From Carboxylicivirga fragile (lineage in GTDB: Bacteria > Bacteroidota > Bacteroidia > Bacteroidales > Marinilabiliaceae), in assembly GCA_025499625.1 (NCBI GenBank), contig JAFMVD010000008.1, positions 62,001 to 126,000 on the forward strand: a DNA stretch of 64,000 nucleotides. Direction: 5' to 3'. Both the position numbers and the translations under genes were made by a program. The notes below the pieces were generated by a model. That model had not been told where the DNA came from. It did not search any database and saw only the letters and a program-made list of their open reading frames with translations. Positions 8,789-17,958 of the stretch are shown here, piece by piece. How positions within the stretch are numbered: position 1 is the stretch's first letter; each line of letters begins with the position of its first letter.

Positions 8789-10264
8789 ATGTACTCATTA
8801 GGATTCGACATAGGAAGTTCATCGGTTAAAGTTGCATTGTTAGATGTAAAAACTGGCAAGGCTGTTAACTCGGCTTTTTACCCAAAAGAGGAAATGGCTA
8901 TTTCAACACCTGAGGCAGAATGGGCAGAACAAAATCCATCGGACTGGTGGTCTAACTTAAAATTGGCATTATCAGATGTTCTGAAATCTTCAAACATAGA
9001 TAAAAAAGACATCAAATCAATTGGCATCTCATATCAAATGCATGGTTTAGTATGCCTTGATAAAAATGGTGAAGTTCTGCGCCCATCAATCATATGGTGC
9101 GATAGTCGTGCCATCCAATATGGAAATACAGCATTTGAAGAAATTGGCGAAGAGCATTGCCTGTCACACATGTTAAACTCACCTGGAAATTTCACGGCTT
9201 CTAAACTTAAATGGGTAAAAGAAAATGAACCTGAAGTATTTGATAAAATTGATAAGATAATGCTTCCAGGCGATTACATTGCCTATAAGCTAACTGGAGA
9301 TATCGTTACAACCAAAGGTGGTTTATCAGAAGGTATTTTCTGGGATTTTAAAACGCAAAGCGTATCAAAAGAGCTTCTTGAAAACTATGGCTTTAATGAA
9401 AATATTATCCCAACTATTAAGGAAACATTTGAAGTGCAAGGGGTTTTAAGCGGTAAGAGCGCTAAGGAACTTAATTTGAAGCTAGGTACTGCAATTTCAT
9501 ACCGAGCCGGCGATCAACCTAATAATGCCTTGAGCTTAAATGTACTTAACCCAGGCGAAGTGGCTGCCACAGCTGGAACATCTGGTGTAGTTTATGGCGT
9601 AAGCGATCAACTGAAATACGATCCTGCATCACGCGTTAATACCTTTGCTCACGTCAATCACACAAACTCAGACAATCGCTTAGGTGTATTGCTTTGCATT
9701 AATGGAACAGGCATTCTGAATTCGTGGTTACGCAAAAATGTAGCAGCCGATTTGAACTATGTTCAGATGAATGATGAAGCAATGGCTGTTAAACCTGGTA
9801 GCGATGGTTTGCTAATTTATCCTTTCGGAAACGGCGCTGAACGAGTACTTAAAAATGAAAATCCAGGAGCTACGGTAAAGAATTTAAACTTCAACCACCA
9901 CAGTCGTGGACATATGCTAAGAGCTGCTCAAGAAGGTATCGCTTTCAGTTTTAAGTACGGAATGGAAGTAATGGAGCAAACAGGTATTGAAACTAAGGTG
10001 ATTAAGGCTGGCAAAGCCAACATGTTCCTCAGCCCTGTTTTTCGACAAACATTGGCTGATGTTTCAGGTTCGACAATTGAGTTGTACGAAACAGATGGCG
10101 CCTTAGGAGCCGCACGCGGTGCTGCTTATGGTGCCGGATTATATGAGTCGCTTGAAGAGGCGTTTGCATCATTGGAAAAGGTACAAGTAATAAAACCCAT
10201 TCCTGAAAATTCAGATACTTTAAAAGCAGTGTATAGTCACTGGAAATCTAACATTGGCTTATAA
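8789..10264 (+). CDS. xylB: Xylulokinase (FGGY kinase)
   Basis: 491 residues, normal for FGGY sugar kinases. It phosphorylates D-xylulose with ATP to xylulose 5-phosphate, the second step of isomerase-type xylose catabolism, in the cytoplasm. The N-terminal ATPase fold begins LGFDIGSSSVKVALLD. The substrate region has the SYQMHGLV segment and IIWCDSRA (QMHG and WxDxR are FGGY xylulokinase signatures). The second domain has the AGDQPNNALSLN segment with the catalytic Asp and AGKANMFLSPVFRQTLADVSG near the C-terminus. The neighbouring xylose isomerase and symporter fix the substrate as xylulose. Confidence 0.93.
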   Translation: MYSLGFDIGSSSVKVALLDVKTGKAVNSAFYPKEEMAISTPEAEWAEQNPSDWWSNLKLALSDVLKSSNIDKKDIKSIGISYQMHGLVCLDKNGEVLRPSIIWCDSRAIQYGNTAFEEIGEEHCLSHMLNSPGNFTASKLKWVKENEPEVFDKIDKIMLPGDYIAYKLTGDIVTTKGGLSEGIFWDFKTQSVSKELLENYGFNENIIPTIKETFEVQGVLSGKSAKELNLKLGTAISYRAGDQPNNALSLNVLNPGEVAATAGTSGVVYGVSDQLKYDPASRVNTFAHVNHTNSDNRLGVLLCINGTGILNSWLRKNVAADLNYVQMNDEAMAVKPGSDGLLIYPFGNGAERVLKNENPGATVKNLNFNHHSRGHMLRAAQEGIAFSFKYGMEVMEQTGIETKVIKAGKANMFLSPVFRQTLADVSGSTIELYETDGALGAARGAAYGAGLYESLEEAFASLEKVQVIKPIPENSDTLKAVYSHWKSNIGL

Positions 10265-10340
10265 GCTGCTTACATTCATCCTTAAAAAATATTTGCATAA
10301 AGCATATTGATCAAGAACACTAACTAAATACGGATTCACT

Positions 10341-12572
10341 ATGAAGCAATCATTAATCATTGGCATCATCACAACAGTATTTACAATAAGCTGTAGCGCA
10401 CCAAAGCAAAAGACAAAAAGCAACAATCAAGCTTCATTTCCTGATTCTTTAGCTGGCACCTTTCTTGATCATCGCATTGATATTGAAGAAAGACTCAATC
10501 TTATTATCAATGAACTTACACTAGAGGAAAAGTGCGCTCAATTAATGCATGACGCCCCAGGAATTGAACGTTTGGGTATTAAACCCTACAACTGGTGGAA
10601 CGAAGCTCTTCATGGTGTGGCCAGAATGGGGCGCGCCACCATTTTTCCTCAGCCCATTGCTATGGCATCTACTTTTGATCCTTTATTAATTGAAAGCGTG
10701 GCTTCGGCCATATCTGATGAAGGAAGAGCAAAATTTAACATCGCTCAAAAAAATGGCAACTATCTGCAATATGCTGGCCTAACATATTGGTCGCCTAATG
10801 TTAATATCTTTCGTGACCCTAGATGGGGACGCGGAATGGAGACTTGGGGTGAAGATCCTTTTTTAAGTGGAATACTTGGTGGTGCTTTTGTTCAAGGAAT
10901 TCAAGGCTACGACTCCACCTATCTTAAGGCAGCAGCATGCGCCAAACATTATGCAGTTCACAACGGTCCTGAAGGTTTAAGACACAGCTTTAATGCCTAT
11001 TCTTCGCCCAAGGATCTTTATGAAACCTATTTGCCAGCTTTTAAAATGCTGGTAACTGATTATAATGTGGAAGCTGTTATGTGTGCCTATAACAGAACAT
11101 TGGATGTACCTTGTTGTGGTAGCACCCTGCTGCTAACAGATATCTTACGAAGCAACTGGGGTTTTAAAGGGCATGTAATGTCCGACTGTGGTGCCTTGGC
11201 AAATTTCCATGGACTGCATCAATATACAAACAACCCCAAAGAGTCATCAGCAGAAGCAATAAAACACGATGTAAGCCTCAACTGCGGAACAACATATAAA
11301 AATCTTGTTGAAACAGTAAACGCAGGTTTATTAAGTGAAGTTGATATCGACCGCAACCTTCGTTTACTATGGCGAACACGTTTTAAGTTAGGCTTATTCG
11401 ATCCCTATGGCGATAACCCTTATAATAACTTAGGCCCTGAGGTAGTAAATAGCAAACAGAACATTGATCTTGCTCGTCAATCTGCTCAAAAATCAATTGT
11501 TTTACTAAAAAACAATGGCGCACTACCCCTCAAAAAAGATATCAATCACTTATTTGCAATAGGCCCTTTGGCAGCAGATGTTGACGTTATGTTGGGTAAC
11601 TACAATGGTATGTCTGGCAATGTGGTTTCGGTAATTGAAGGTATCGCCGGAGCGGTAAGCTTAGGTACCCGTTTTGAATACCGCCATGGCTTTTTATTAA
11701 GTGAAGAAAATAAAAACCCTATTGGTTGGGCAATAAGTGAAGCCCGAGGTGCTGAAGCTTGTATTGCTGTAGTAGGGATTAACACGCTTCTCGAAGGAGA
11801 AGAAGGCGAGGCTATTGGGTCGGCTCATAAAAGTGATCGTTCTGATTTGAAGCTTCCAGGCAAGCAATTAGATTACTTAAAACAAATACGTGAAGGACAA
11901 GATAAACCATTAATTGTAGTGGTAATGGGGGGCAGCCCAATTGCTCTTGAAGAGGTGCAGGAATTTGCCGATGCCGTAATCATGGCCTGGTATCCAGGAG
12001 AACAGGGCGGTAATGCAATTGCTGATATCATTTTTGGCAATGCAAGTCCAACAGGCAAATTACCAATTACCTTTCCTAAATCAATTGAACAGCTACCTCC
12101 ATATGAAGATTACACCATGTATGGACGTACCTACAAATACATGAAAGAGGAACCACTCTATCCATTTGGATTTGGCTTAAACTATGCCGACCTAAACTTT
12201 TCAAACATTGAGGTTAACAAACAAAACTATCAATTTGGTGAAGCCATTACAATAACAGCAGATCTTAATAACAAAAGTGATTTTGATGCCGAAGAAACTG
12301 TACAGTTATATGTTTCTGCACTGGATGCACCATTTCCTGTACCAACATACGACCTAAAGGGCTTTAGAAGAGAAAATATTAAAGCCAATGGCAGTACTCA
12401 AATTAGTTTTACAATTGATTCATCAGACCTGTATAATATCGACGAAAATGGTGAAGAACAATACATTAAGGGTAAGTATCGCTTTTATATAGGAAGCACC
12501 TTACCGTCGCAACGAGCAGTTGATTTAGGTGCACCTAAATCCGTTTCTATTGAAATTGAATTAAATATTTAA
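10341..12572 (+). CDS. GH3 lipoprotein, probable beta-xylosidase
   Basis: 743 residues with a type II signal peptide (lipobox ISC, Cys18), so probably a periplasmic or membrane-anchored exo-enzyme. It removes terminal beta-linked xylose (or glucose) from oligosaccharides. The GH3 TIM barrel has NWWNEALHGVAR and the KHYAVHNGPE segment. The nucleophile is Asp282 in VMSDCGAL. The second alpha/beta domain carries EGEEGEAIGS and LPGKQLDYL, and an FN3-like domain ends the protein (from ~residue 620). NWWNE-LHGVAR is typical of xylan 1,4-beta-xylosidases such as Xyl3A, and the position between xylB and xylA supports xylosidase. Confidence 0.87.
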   Translation: MKQSLIIGIITTVFTISCSAPKQKTKSNNQASFPDSLAGTFLDHRIDIEERLNLIINELTLEEKCAQLMHDAPGIERLGIKPYNWWNEALHGVARMGRATIFPQPIAMASTFDPLLIESVASAISDEGRAKFNIAQKNGNYLQYAGLTYWSPNVNIFRDPRWGRGMETWGEDPFLSGILGGAFVQGIQGYDSTYLKAAACAKHYAVHNGPEGLRHSFNAYSSPKDLYETYLPAFKMLVTDYNVEAVMCAYNRTLDVPCCGSTLLLTDILRSNWGFKGHVMSDCGALANFHGLHQYTNNPKESSAEAIKHDVSLNCGTTYKNLVETVNAGLLSEVDIDRNLRLLWRTRFKLGLFDPYGDNPYNNLGPEVVNSKQNIDLARQSAQKSIVLLKNNGALPLKKDINHLFAIGPLAADVDVMLGNYNGMSGNVVSVIEGIAGAVSLGTRFEYRHGFLLSEENKNPIGWAISEARGAEACIAVVGINTLLEGEEGEAIGSAHKSDRSDLKLPGKQLDYLKQIREGQDKPLIVVVMGGSPIALEEVQEFADAVIMAWYPGEQGGNAIADIIFGNASPTGKLPITFPKSIEQLPPYEDYTMYGRTYKYMKEEPLYPFGFGLNYADLNFSNIEVNKQNYQFGEAITITADLNNKSDFDAEETVQLYVSALDAPFPVPTYDLKGFRRENIKANGSTQISFTIDSSDLYNIDENGEEQYIKGKYRFYIGSTLPSQRAVDLGAPKSVSIEIELNI

Positions 12573-12584
12573 ATAAATACACCG

Positions 12585-12638
12585 GAGACTTGAATCTAAT
12601 TTAACATTTCGGATTTACATAAAATGCGATTCGGTCTC
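12585..12638 (+). terminator. Hairpin with T-run between GH3 and xylA (attenuator-like)
   Basis: GAGACTTGAATC (12585-12596) can pair with GATTCGGTCTC (12628-12638) with one bulge, followed by TATTTTTAA. The loop is long (31 nt), so this is a weak call. It could reduce read-through into xylA. Confidence 0.3.
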
Positions 12639-12658
12639 TATTTTTAAAATAACAAATT

Positions 12659-13975
12659 ATGGCAACAGGTAATGAATTTTTTCCTGGAATCGGGAAAATA
12701 GCTTATGAAGGCAGAGAGTCAAAAAATCCATTAGCTTTTAAATGGTACAATCCCGAGCAAGTGATTGCTGGAAAAACAATGAAAGAGCACATGCGTTTTG
12801 CAATTGCTTACTGGCACACTTTCTGTGGCGATGGTGGCGACCCTTTCGGACCAGGCACACAAATCTTTCCTTGGAACAAAGGTGCTGATGCAATGGATAA
12901 GGCCAAGTTTAAAATGGATGCTGCCTTTGAATTTTTTACCAAAATTGGTGCTCCATTCTATTGTTTTCACGACACCGATGTGGTAGGAGATGGTACTGTT
13001 TTTGAAATTGAAGAGCGCCTATCGAAAATCATTCCTATAGCACAACAATATCAAAAAGATTCGGGTGTAAACTTACTTTGGGGAACTGCCAATGTTTTTT
13101 CGAATGCTCGATACATGAACGGCGCCTCAACCAATCCTGATTTCACTGCTTTGGCACATGCCGGAACACAGGTTAAAAATGCCATAGATACCACCATCGC
13201 TTTAGGTGGACAAAATTACGTTTTCTGGGGAGGTCGCGAAGGGTACGTGTCGTTACTAAACACGGATATGAAAGCGGAAAAAGAACACATGGCTCAGTTT
13301 TTAACAATGGCACGTGATTATGCTCGTAAAAATGGATTTACAGGTAACTTCCTTATCGAACCAAAACCAATGGAGCCATCGAAGCATCAATACGATGTTG
13401 ATGCTGAAACAGTGATTGGATTCCTACGTCATTATGGTTTAGATAAAGATTTTAAACTAAATATTGAAGTTAACCATGCAACTTTAGCTCAACACACATT
13501 CGAGCACGAATTACAATGTGCGGCTGATGCCGGTATGCTTGGAAGCTTGGATGCCAACAAAGGTGACTATCAGAACGGATGGGATACGGATGAATTCCCA
13601 ACAAGCATACCAGAAACTGTTCAAGCCATGATGGTAATTCTTCAGGCAGGTGGTTTGCAAGGTGGTGGTGTTAATTTCGATGCTAAAACTCGTCGTAACT
13701 CAACCGATCTTGAAGATATCTTTATTGCTCACGTTTCAGGTATGGATACTTTTGCACGTGCATTGGTTATTGCTGACGACATTCTTACTAACAGCGAATA
13801 TCCTAAAATGAAGGCCGATCGTTATGCATCATTTAACACTGGCTTAGGTGCTGAGTTTGCAGCTGGCAAGTTATCAATGGAAGATCTTCGCAAGATTGCT
13901 AAAGAAGCTGGCGAACCACAAATGATAAGTGGTAAACAAGAGCGTTATGAGCAATTAATTAACATGTATATTTAA
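12659..13975 (+). CDS. xylA: D-xylose isomerase (class II)
   Basis: 438 residues, the usual class II length. It converts D-xylose to D-xylulose in the cytoplasm using two divalent metals. Visible signatures: the N-terminal [26 protein letters not shown], the catalytic His in CFHDTDVV, metal-binding [32 protein letters not shown], and the GSLDANKGD and [11 protein letters not shown] segments. It sits between the GH3 xylosidase and the sugar symporter and completes a compact xylose pathway with xylB. The next gene is separated by a structured 300-bp spacer. Confidence 0.96.
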   Translation: MATGNEFFPGIGKIAYEGRESKNPLAFKWYNPEQVIAGKTMKEHMRFAIAYWHTFCGDGGDPFGPGTQIFPWNKGADAMDKAKFKMDAAFEFFTKIGAPFYCFHDTDVVGDGTVFEIEERLSKIIPIAQQYQKDSGVNLLWGTANVFSNARYMNGASTNPDFTALAHAGTQVKNAIDTTIALGGQNYVFWGGREGYVSLLNTDMKAEKEHMAQFLTMARDYARKNGFTGNFLIEPKPMEPSKHQYDVDAETVIGFLRHYGLDKDFKLNIEVNHATLAQHTFEHELQCAADAGMLGSLDANKGDYQNGWDTDEFPTSIPETVQAMMVILQAGGLQGGGVNFDAKTRRNSTDLEDIFIAHVSGMDTFARALVIADDILTNSEYPKMKADRYASFNTGLGAEFAAGKLSMEDLRKIAKEAGEPQMISGKQERYEQLINMYI

Positions 13976-14091
13976 AAAGGTAAATAGTTTGAAGTCAGTA
14001 GGCAGAAGTGACGTAAAGCTTCAAAAGTAAAGCCATAGGCGAACAATCAACTACGGTCTACGGACTTTCGACTACGGACTATAAAAACATT

Positions 14092-14224
14092 AACTCCCGA
14101 AAGGTGTAAAATGAACTACAACTGTGTTCGATTCGTATTGCAAGATACATTAGAGCATGGTTGCATTTTAAATAAAAACAACACAATTGTAGTTCGGTCT
14201 TCAAACGCGCATCTTTCGGGAGTT
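14092..14224 (+). other. Nested inverted repeats between xylA and the symporter gene
   Basis: This fills most of the ~300-bp gap 13976-14277. Outer arms AACTCCCGAAAG (14092-14103) and CTTTCGGGAGTT (14213-14224) are perfect complements, followed by TTT. Inner arms of 16 nt (14113-14128 and 14180-14195) pair with one mismatch. The transcript would fold into a long two-tier stem ending in a T-run, so it could be a terminator of xylA, an attenuator of the symporter gene, or a small mobile palindrome. Upstream (14055-14082) is a degenerate TACGGACT-type repeat. Confidence 0.5.
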
Positions 14225-14277
14225 TTTCATCTAGCTTCTAGCAATTCGCAGCTAGTGGTTAACTTAAATCCGGGTTT

Positions 14278-15660
14278 ATGAAAAAACAAAATTTAGCTTA
14301 CATCATGCTTCTCACATTAGTGGCAACCTTAGGCGGGTTGCTTTTTGGGTATGATACGGCTGTTATCTCAGGAGCTGAAAAATCCATTCAGGCCTTTTTA
14401 ATTGATGGCTTAAATCTCAGCTCATTTGCGCATGGAGCCACTGTCTCAAGTGCACTTATTGGTTGTATTATCGGCGGTGCTATCTCAGGCGTACTTGCAT
14501 CACGATTAGGACGTAAGAAATCGCTACTCGTTGCAGCCATCCTATTTTTCATATCAGCTTTAGGTTCAGGCCAACCTGAATTCCTATTCTTCACTAAAGG
14601 TGAGCCTACTATGGGTTTACTTTACATGTTTAATTTCTATCGCATTATTGGTGGTATTGGAGTTGGTCTGGCATCAGCCATAAGTCCTATGTATATTAGC
14701 GAAATAGCTCCGGCACATATCCGTGGTCGTCTTATCTCTTTTAACCAATTTGCTATCATATTTGGTATGCTGGTGGTTTACTTTGTAAACTGGTCGATAG
14801 CCAAGGGACAAACCATTGAATGGATCAATCAATTTGGGTGGCGTTACATGTTTATGTCGGAAGCCATACCCGCAGCCCTATTCGCATTCCTTCTAATATT
14901 TGTTCCTGAAACACCTCGTTATCTGGCAATGCAAGGCCAAAATGAGAAAGCGCTCTCAATCTTAGAACGCATAAACAGTAAAGAAATCGCTGCCAAAATA
15001 CTAAACGATATCAAAGGAACGGTTACTAAATCATCGGCTAAACTATTTTCATATGGTAAGAAAGTCATTATCATCGGCATTCTTTTATCTGTATTCCAAC
15101 AGTTTGTTGGCATTAATGTAGCACTTTACTATGCACCTCGCATATTTGAAAGTATGGGAGCAGCAAAAGATGCTTCGATGCTTCAAACAATTGTAATGGG
15201 CTTGATAAACGTTGTATTCACCGTAGTAGCTATTTTAACAGTAGATAAATGGGGAAGAAAACCACTATTGATTACCGGATCAATTGGTATGGCCATAGGT
15301 ATGATTGCTATTGGAATGTTATCGTTCTTTGAAATCATTGGCATCAGTACATTGGTATTTATCATTGTATATACCGCTTCATTTATGATGAGTTGGGGAC
15401 CAATTTGCTGGGTATTGATTGGTGAAATATTTCCAAATAAGATTAGAGGTAAAGCCATTGCCATTGCCGTAGCCACGCAATGGGCAGCTAACTACTTTAT
15501 ATCATCCACTTATCCAGCTATGATGGAGTTCAGTGGTGGTGTGACATATATGTTCTATGGTGTCATGAGTATTATGTCAGCTATCTTTGTTTGGAAAATG
15601 GTACCTGAAACAAAGGGTAAATCATTAGAAGAAATGGAAGAAGTGATTGAAAGATTATAA
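14278..15660 (+). CDS. xylE: MFS sugar porter, probable D-xylose:H+ symporter
   Basis: 460 residues with about twelve membrane segments. It brings a pentose across the inner membrane with a proton. Sugar porter family signatures are present: FGYDTAVISGAEKSI in TM1, RLGRKKSLL in the loop after TM2, VPETPRYLAMQGQ before the central loop, QQFVGINVALYYAPRIFESMG in TM7, DKWGRKPLL after TM8, and PETKGKSLEEME at the C-terminus. It follows regulator, xylB, GH3 and xylA, so xylose is the expected substrate. Other sugars such as arabinose or glucose remain possible. Confidence 0.88.
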   Translation: MKKQNLAYIMLLTLVATLGGLLFGYDTAVISGAEKSIQAFLIDGLNLSSFAHGATVSSALIGCIIGGAISGVLASRLGRKKSLLVAAILFFISALGSGQPEFLFFTKGEPTMGLLYMFNFYRIIGGIGVGLASAISPMYISEIAPAHIRGRLISFNQFAIIFGMLVVYFVNWSIAKGQTIEWINQFGWRYMFMSEAIPAALFAFLLIFVPETPRYLAMQGQNEKALSILERINSKEIAAKILNDIKGTVTKSSAKLFSYGKKVIIIGILLSVFQQFVGINVALYYAPRIFESMGAAKDASMLQTIVMGLINVVFTVVAILTVDKWGRKPLLITGSIGMAIGMIAIGMLSFFEIIGISTLVFIIVYTASFMMSWGPICWVLIGEIFPNKIRGKAIAIAVATQWAANYFISSTYPAMMEFSGGVTYMFYGVMSIMSAIFVWKMVPETKGKSLEEMEEVIERL

Positions 15661-15678
15661 GCTATTTTGAAACATACT

Positions 15679-15715
15679 AAAGCCTGGCATTGTAAAAAAG
15701 TGCCAGGCTTTTTAT
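15679..15715 (+). terminator. Rho-independent terminator of the xylose module
   Basis: AAAGCCTGGCA (15679-15689) and TGCCAGGCTTT (15701-15711) are perfect 11-bp arms with an 11-nt loop and a trailing T-run. It lies 19 bp after the symporter stop codon. Confidence 0.88.
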
Positions 15716-15740
15716 ATACTTGCATAAACAACATCTGCAT

Positions 15741-16388
15741 ATGCAAAAGAAGTTATTGATCCTAATACTTACAGTTATTCTTTATTGGGTGCTTAAAAAC
15801 TATATTCCTTATGGAAATATGGTATTGTATCCTCTTACATTACTGGTGACATTCTTTCACGAAACAGGTCATGCTTTCTTTGCTGTTATAACAGGAGGAA
15901 GTGTACATGGTATACAGATAAATAATGATGGATCGGGTTATGCACTTATTGCCGGTGGCATTTCGCTCTTGGTCATTCCAGGTGGATATATTGGTAGTGC
16001 TTTATGGGGTAACTTACTTTTATTTGTGGCTCTGCATAAGGATCGCTACTCAAAGTTTGTTCTGTACCTTATCACCTTTGTATTAATATTTAGCGCCATT
16101 GTATGGTTCAGCTCAATTGGCACAAGCCTCTTGTTGTTTGCATTTGCAGCACTATGTTACTGGCTAAGTAGATTAAATGCTAATGTTCAAACTAACACTT
16201 TACTTGTGATAGGAGCTATCTCATTAGTATATATTCTGATGGATTTCAATGGTGGTCCTTCTTCTGATCTCAATAAGTTCACGCAACTTATTCCAATCTT
16301 TCCATCCTTTATTTGGGCACTTATTTGGTTAGCAATAGTTGCTTACATCACCTATTTAAATCTTAAAATTATTTGGCGTAAAAAATAA
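15741..16388 (+). CDS. M50-type membrane metallopeptidase-like protein
   Basis: I place the start at the ATG at 15741, giving 216 residues. A TTG 21 bp upstream would add seven His/Lys-rich residues and overlaps no better signal. The protein is very hydrophobic with six or so membrane segments. H40-E-x-x-H44 in FFHETGHAFFAVITGG is the zinc-binding motif of site-2/M50B-type proteases, and NDGSGYA after it resembles that family's second motif region. Function in this strain is unknown; relatives are annotated as M50 family proteins of unclear substrate. It is separated from both neighbours by terminators, so it is probably monocistronic and unrelated to the sugar genes. Confidence 0.7.
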   Translation: MQKKLLILILTVILYWVLKNYIPYGNMVLYPLTLLVTFFHETGHAFFAVITGGSVHGIQINNDGSGYALIAGGISLLVIPGGYIGSALWGNLLLFVALHKDRYSKFVLYLITFVLIFSAIVWFSSIGTSLLLFAFAALCYWLSRLNANVQTNTLLVIGAISLVYILMDFNGGPSSDLNKFTQLIPIFPSFIWALIWLAIVAYITYLNLKIIWRKK

Positions 16389-16417
16389 AAGCCGCTCCAG
16401 TTAAGTTGAAACAGCTT
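16385..16417. terminator. Imperfect bidirectional terminator between convergent genes
   Basis: AAAAGC...GCTTTT arms with several mismatches inside (16385-16400 / 16402-16417) overlap the end of the M50-type gene and lie between it and the convergent sulfatase gene. Confidence 0.5.
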
Positions 16418-16439
16418 TTATAATATTTTGAAGGTTCCA

Positions 16440-17906
16440 TTATTTCATAAAGGCATTTACGTCTCTTCTCCATTCATGCAATTCTTTTAATAAGGAATCA
16501 CGCACAGCAGGTAAGCTCTCGGCCAAATTATTTTGCTCCGAGAGATCAACCTCCAAATTATATAATTCAACTAAATTAGTATCATAAAATTCGATAAGCT
16601 TATACTTTCCTTTTCGCATAGCCGTACTATTTGAATCACCTGTTGCGTGTGGTCGATCCACTGGCGAATGCCAAAAGATCGCTCTATCTTCAAATACCTT
16701 TTCACCTTTCAAAGCATCAACAAAACTTTGTCCGTCTAAATGAGCCTCAGGCTTCAATACTTGATTTGTCATTTCCAGTATAGTTGGAAAAAAATCAGTT
16801 CCTGTTATCACTTTATTTGACTTACTTCCAGCTAAAGTTACACCAGGCCATTGCACAATCATAGGCTCGCGAACACCACCTTCATATAGGTGCCCTTTAC
16901 CTGCTCTCAAGGGGTAATTCGAGGTAGCAACGCGCCGTGGGTTAAACCCTTTATTGGAAAGACCTCCATTATCAGAAAAGAAAATAATGATGGTATTATC
17001 CAAAACACCTAACTCTTTTAATGTGACTTGTATTCTTCCCAAACTCTCATCCATGCTATACACCATACCGGCATATGCAGGATCATCCTGATGCATTTTC
17101 GTCGTTCCTGTTCCTTCGTCAATAAAGGCGGGACCTTCATATATCATCTTTTCTATCTTCTTTTCAAACTTATCTATGTGTTCCTGCTTTGCCTGTAAAG
17201 GTTCATGAACCGCATAGTGCGACACATAAGCTAAAAATGGTTGTGATGGATTTTGTGTTTGATGTTGCTTGAGCCACTTTATGGTTTCATCAGTAATGCG
17301 ATCGGTTAAATATTCTCCATCCGGCCCATTATCCAGACCTTCAATGGGTTTCTTTTTACCCGCTTGCTTTCCCTCGTTATAGGGTTGAAAAAACGAGATG
17401 GGCGAACCAGCATGCCCACCAGCAACATTAACATCAAAACCCACATGTTCAGGCATAGTACCGGAAGTTGCCAAGTGCCATTTTCCAGCAAAAAAAGTGG
17501 CATAATTAACTTCTTTCAATGCTGAAGCAATGGTATGTTCATTTGATTTCAATTTCCCCTCATCTCCCGGACGAACACTTGAATGCCCTTTCAACTTGCC
17601 CTCTCCTGGTCCAGGCATTTGAGCACGTGCAGGATATTTACCAGTGATTAATGAATAACGAGATGGCACACAACGAGGATGCGTTGCATAGGCATTACTA
17701 AACACCATCCCATCCTTTGCCAGTTGATCAATATTTGGTGTTTCATAAAACTCAGACCCGTTATAGCCAAGGTCAGCCCAACCCAAATCATCAACTAAAA
17801 AGAATAAAACATTTGGCTGCTTTTGTTCTTTTTTGCTTTCTGTATTACATGCAAATACGAGCAAGGCTAGTAATGCAGCAATGATTAATCTATATGAATA
17901 TCTCAT
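16440..17906 (-). CDS. S1 family sulfatase, lipoprotein
   Basis: 488 residues. The lipobox VFAC (Cys20) predicts a lipoprotein, so it acts at a membrane surface facing the periplasm or outside. The formylglycine motif is C79-V-P-S-R with the downstream TG (YSLITGKYPAR). Metal ligands Asp-Asp lie in FFLVDDLGW and a second pair in FFSDNGG. The catalytic GKWHLA and HYAVHEP segments are present. It hydrolyses sulfate esters from a polysaccharide; the exact position cannot be read. Its closest relative in the window is the sulfatase at 50595-52073, sharing the LGW, GSEFYETP-like, THPRCVP and YPLR-GKG-LYEGG-RE blocks. Last gene of the left arm, behind a hairpin terminator. Confidence 0.9.
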   Translation of the reverse strand: MRYSYRLIIAALLALLVFACNTESKKEQKQPNVLFFLVDDLGWADLGYNGSEFYETPNIDQLAKDGMVFSNAYATHPRCVPSRYSLITGKYPARAQMPGPGEGKLKGHSSVRPGDEGKLKSNEHTIASALKEVNYATFFAGKWHLATSGTMPEHVGFDVNVAGGHAGSPISFFQPYNEGKQAGKKKPIEGLDNGPDGEYLTDRITDETIKWLKQHQTQNPSQPFLAYVSHYAVHEPLQAKQEHIDKFEKKIEKMIYEGPAFIDEGTGTTKMHQDDPAYAGMVYSMDESLGRIQVTLKELGVLDNTIIIFFSDNGGLSNKGFNPRRVATSNYPLRAGKGHLYEGGVREPMIVQWPGVTLAGSKSNKVITGTDFFPTILEMTNQVLKPEAHLDGQSFVDALKGEKVFEDRAIFWHSPVDRPHATGDSNSTAMRKGKYKLIEFYDTNLVELYNLEVDLSEQNNLAESLPAVRDSLLKELHEWRRDVNAFMK

Positions 17907-17920
17907 AATTCGTATTTAAA

Positions 17921-17949
17921 AATCCTGTTTCATTTGTAGAAACAGGATT
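17921..17949 (-). terminator. Intra-operon hairpin terminator
   Basis: AATCCTGTTTC (17921-17931) and GAAACAGGATT (17939-17949) are perfect 11-bp arms with a 7-nt loop. On the minus strand the stem is followed by TTTTTAAA. It lies between the sulfatase at 17959 and the one at 16440, so the last gene is likely expressed less or from its own promoter. Confidence 0.7.
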
Positions 17950-17958
17950 AGTTAAATT

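Noticed and set aside
14111-14281. 57-codon small gene before the symporter
   Set aside because: It lies inside the nested inverted repeat, shows no recognisable motif, and the overlap with the symporter start can be chance. Kept only as an alternative in the findings.
15720-15740. TTG start of the M50-type gene
   Set aside because: Adds a His/Lys-rich stretch before a clean hydrophobic N-terminus that starts at the ATG at 15741.
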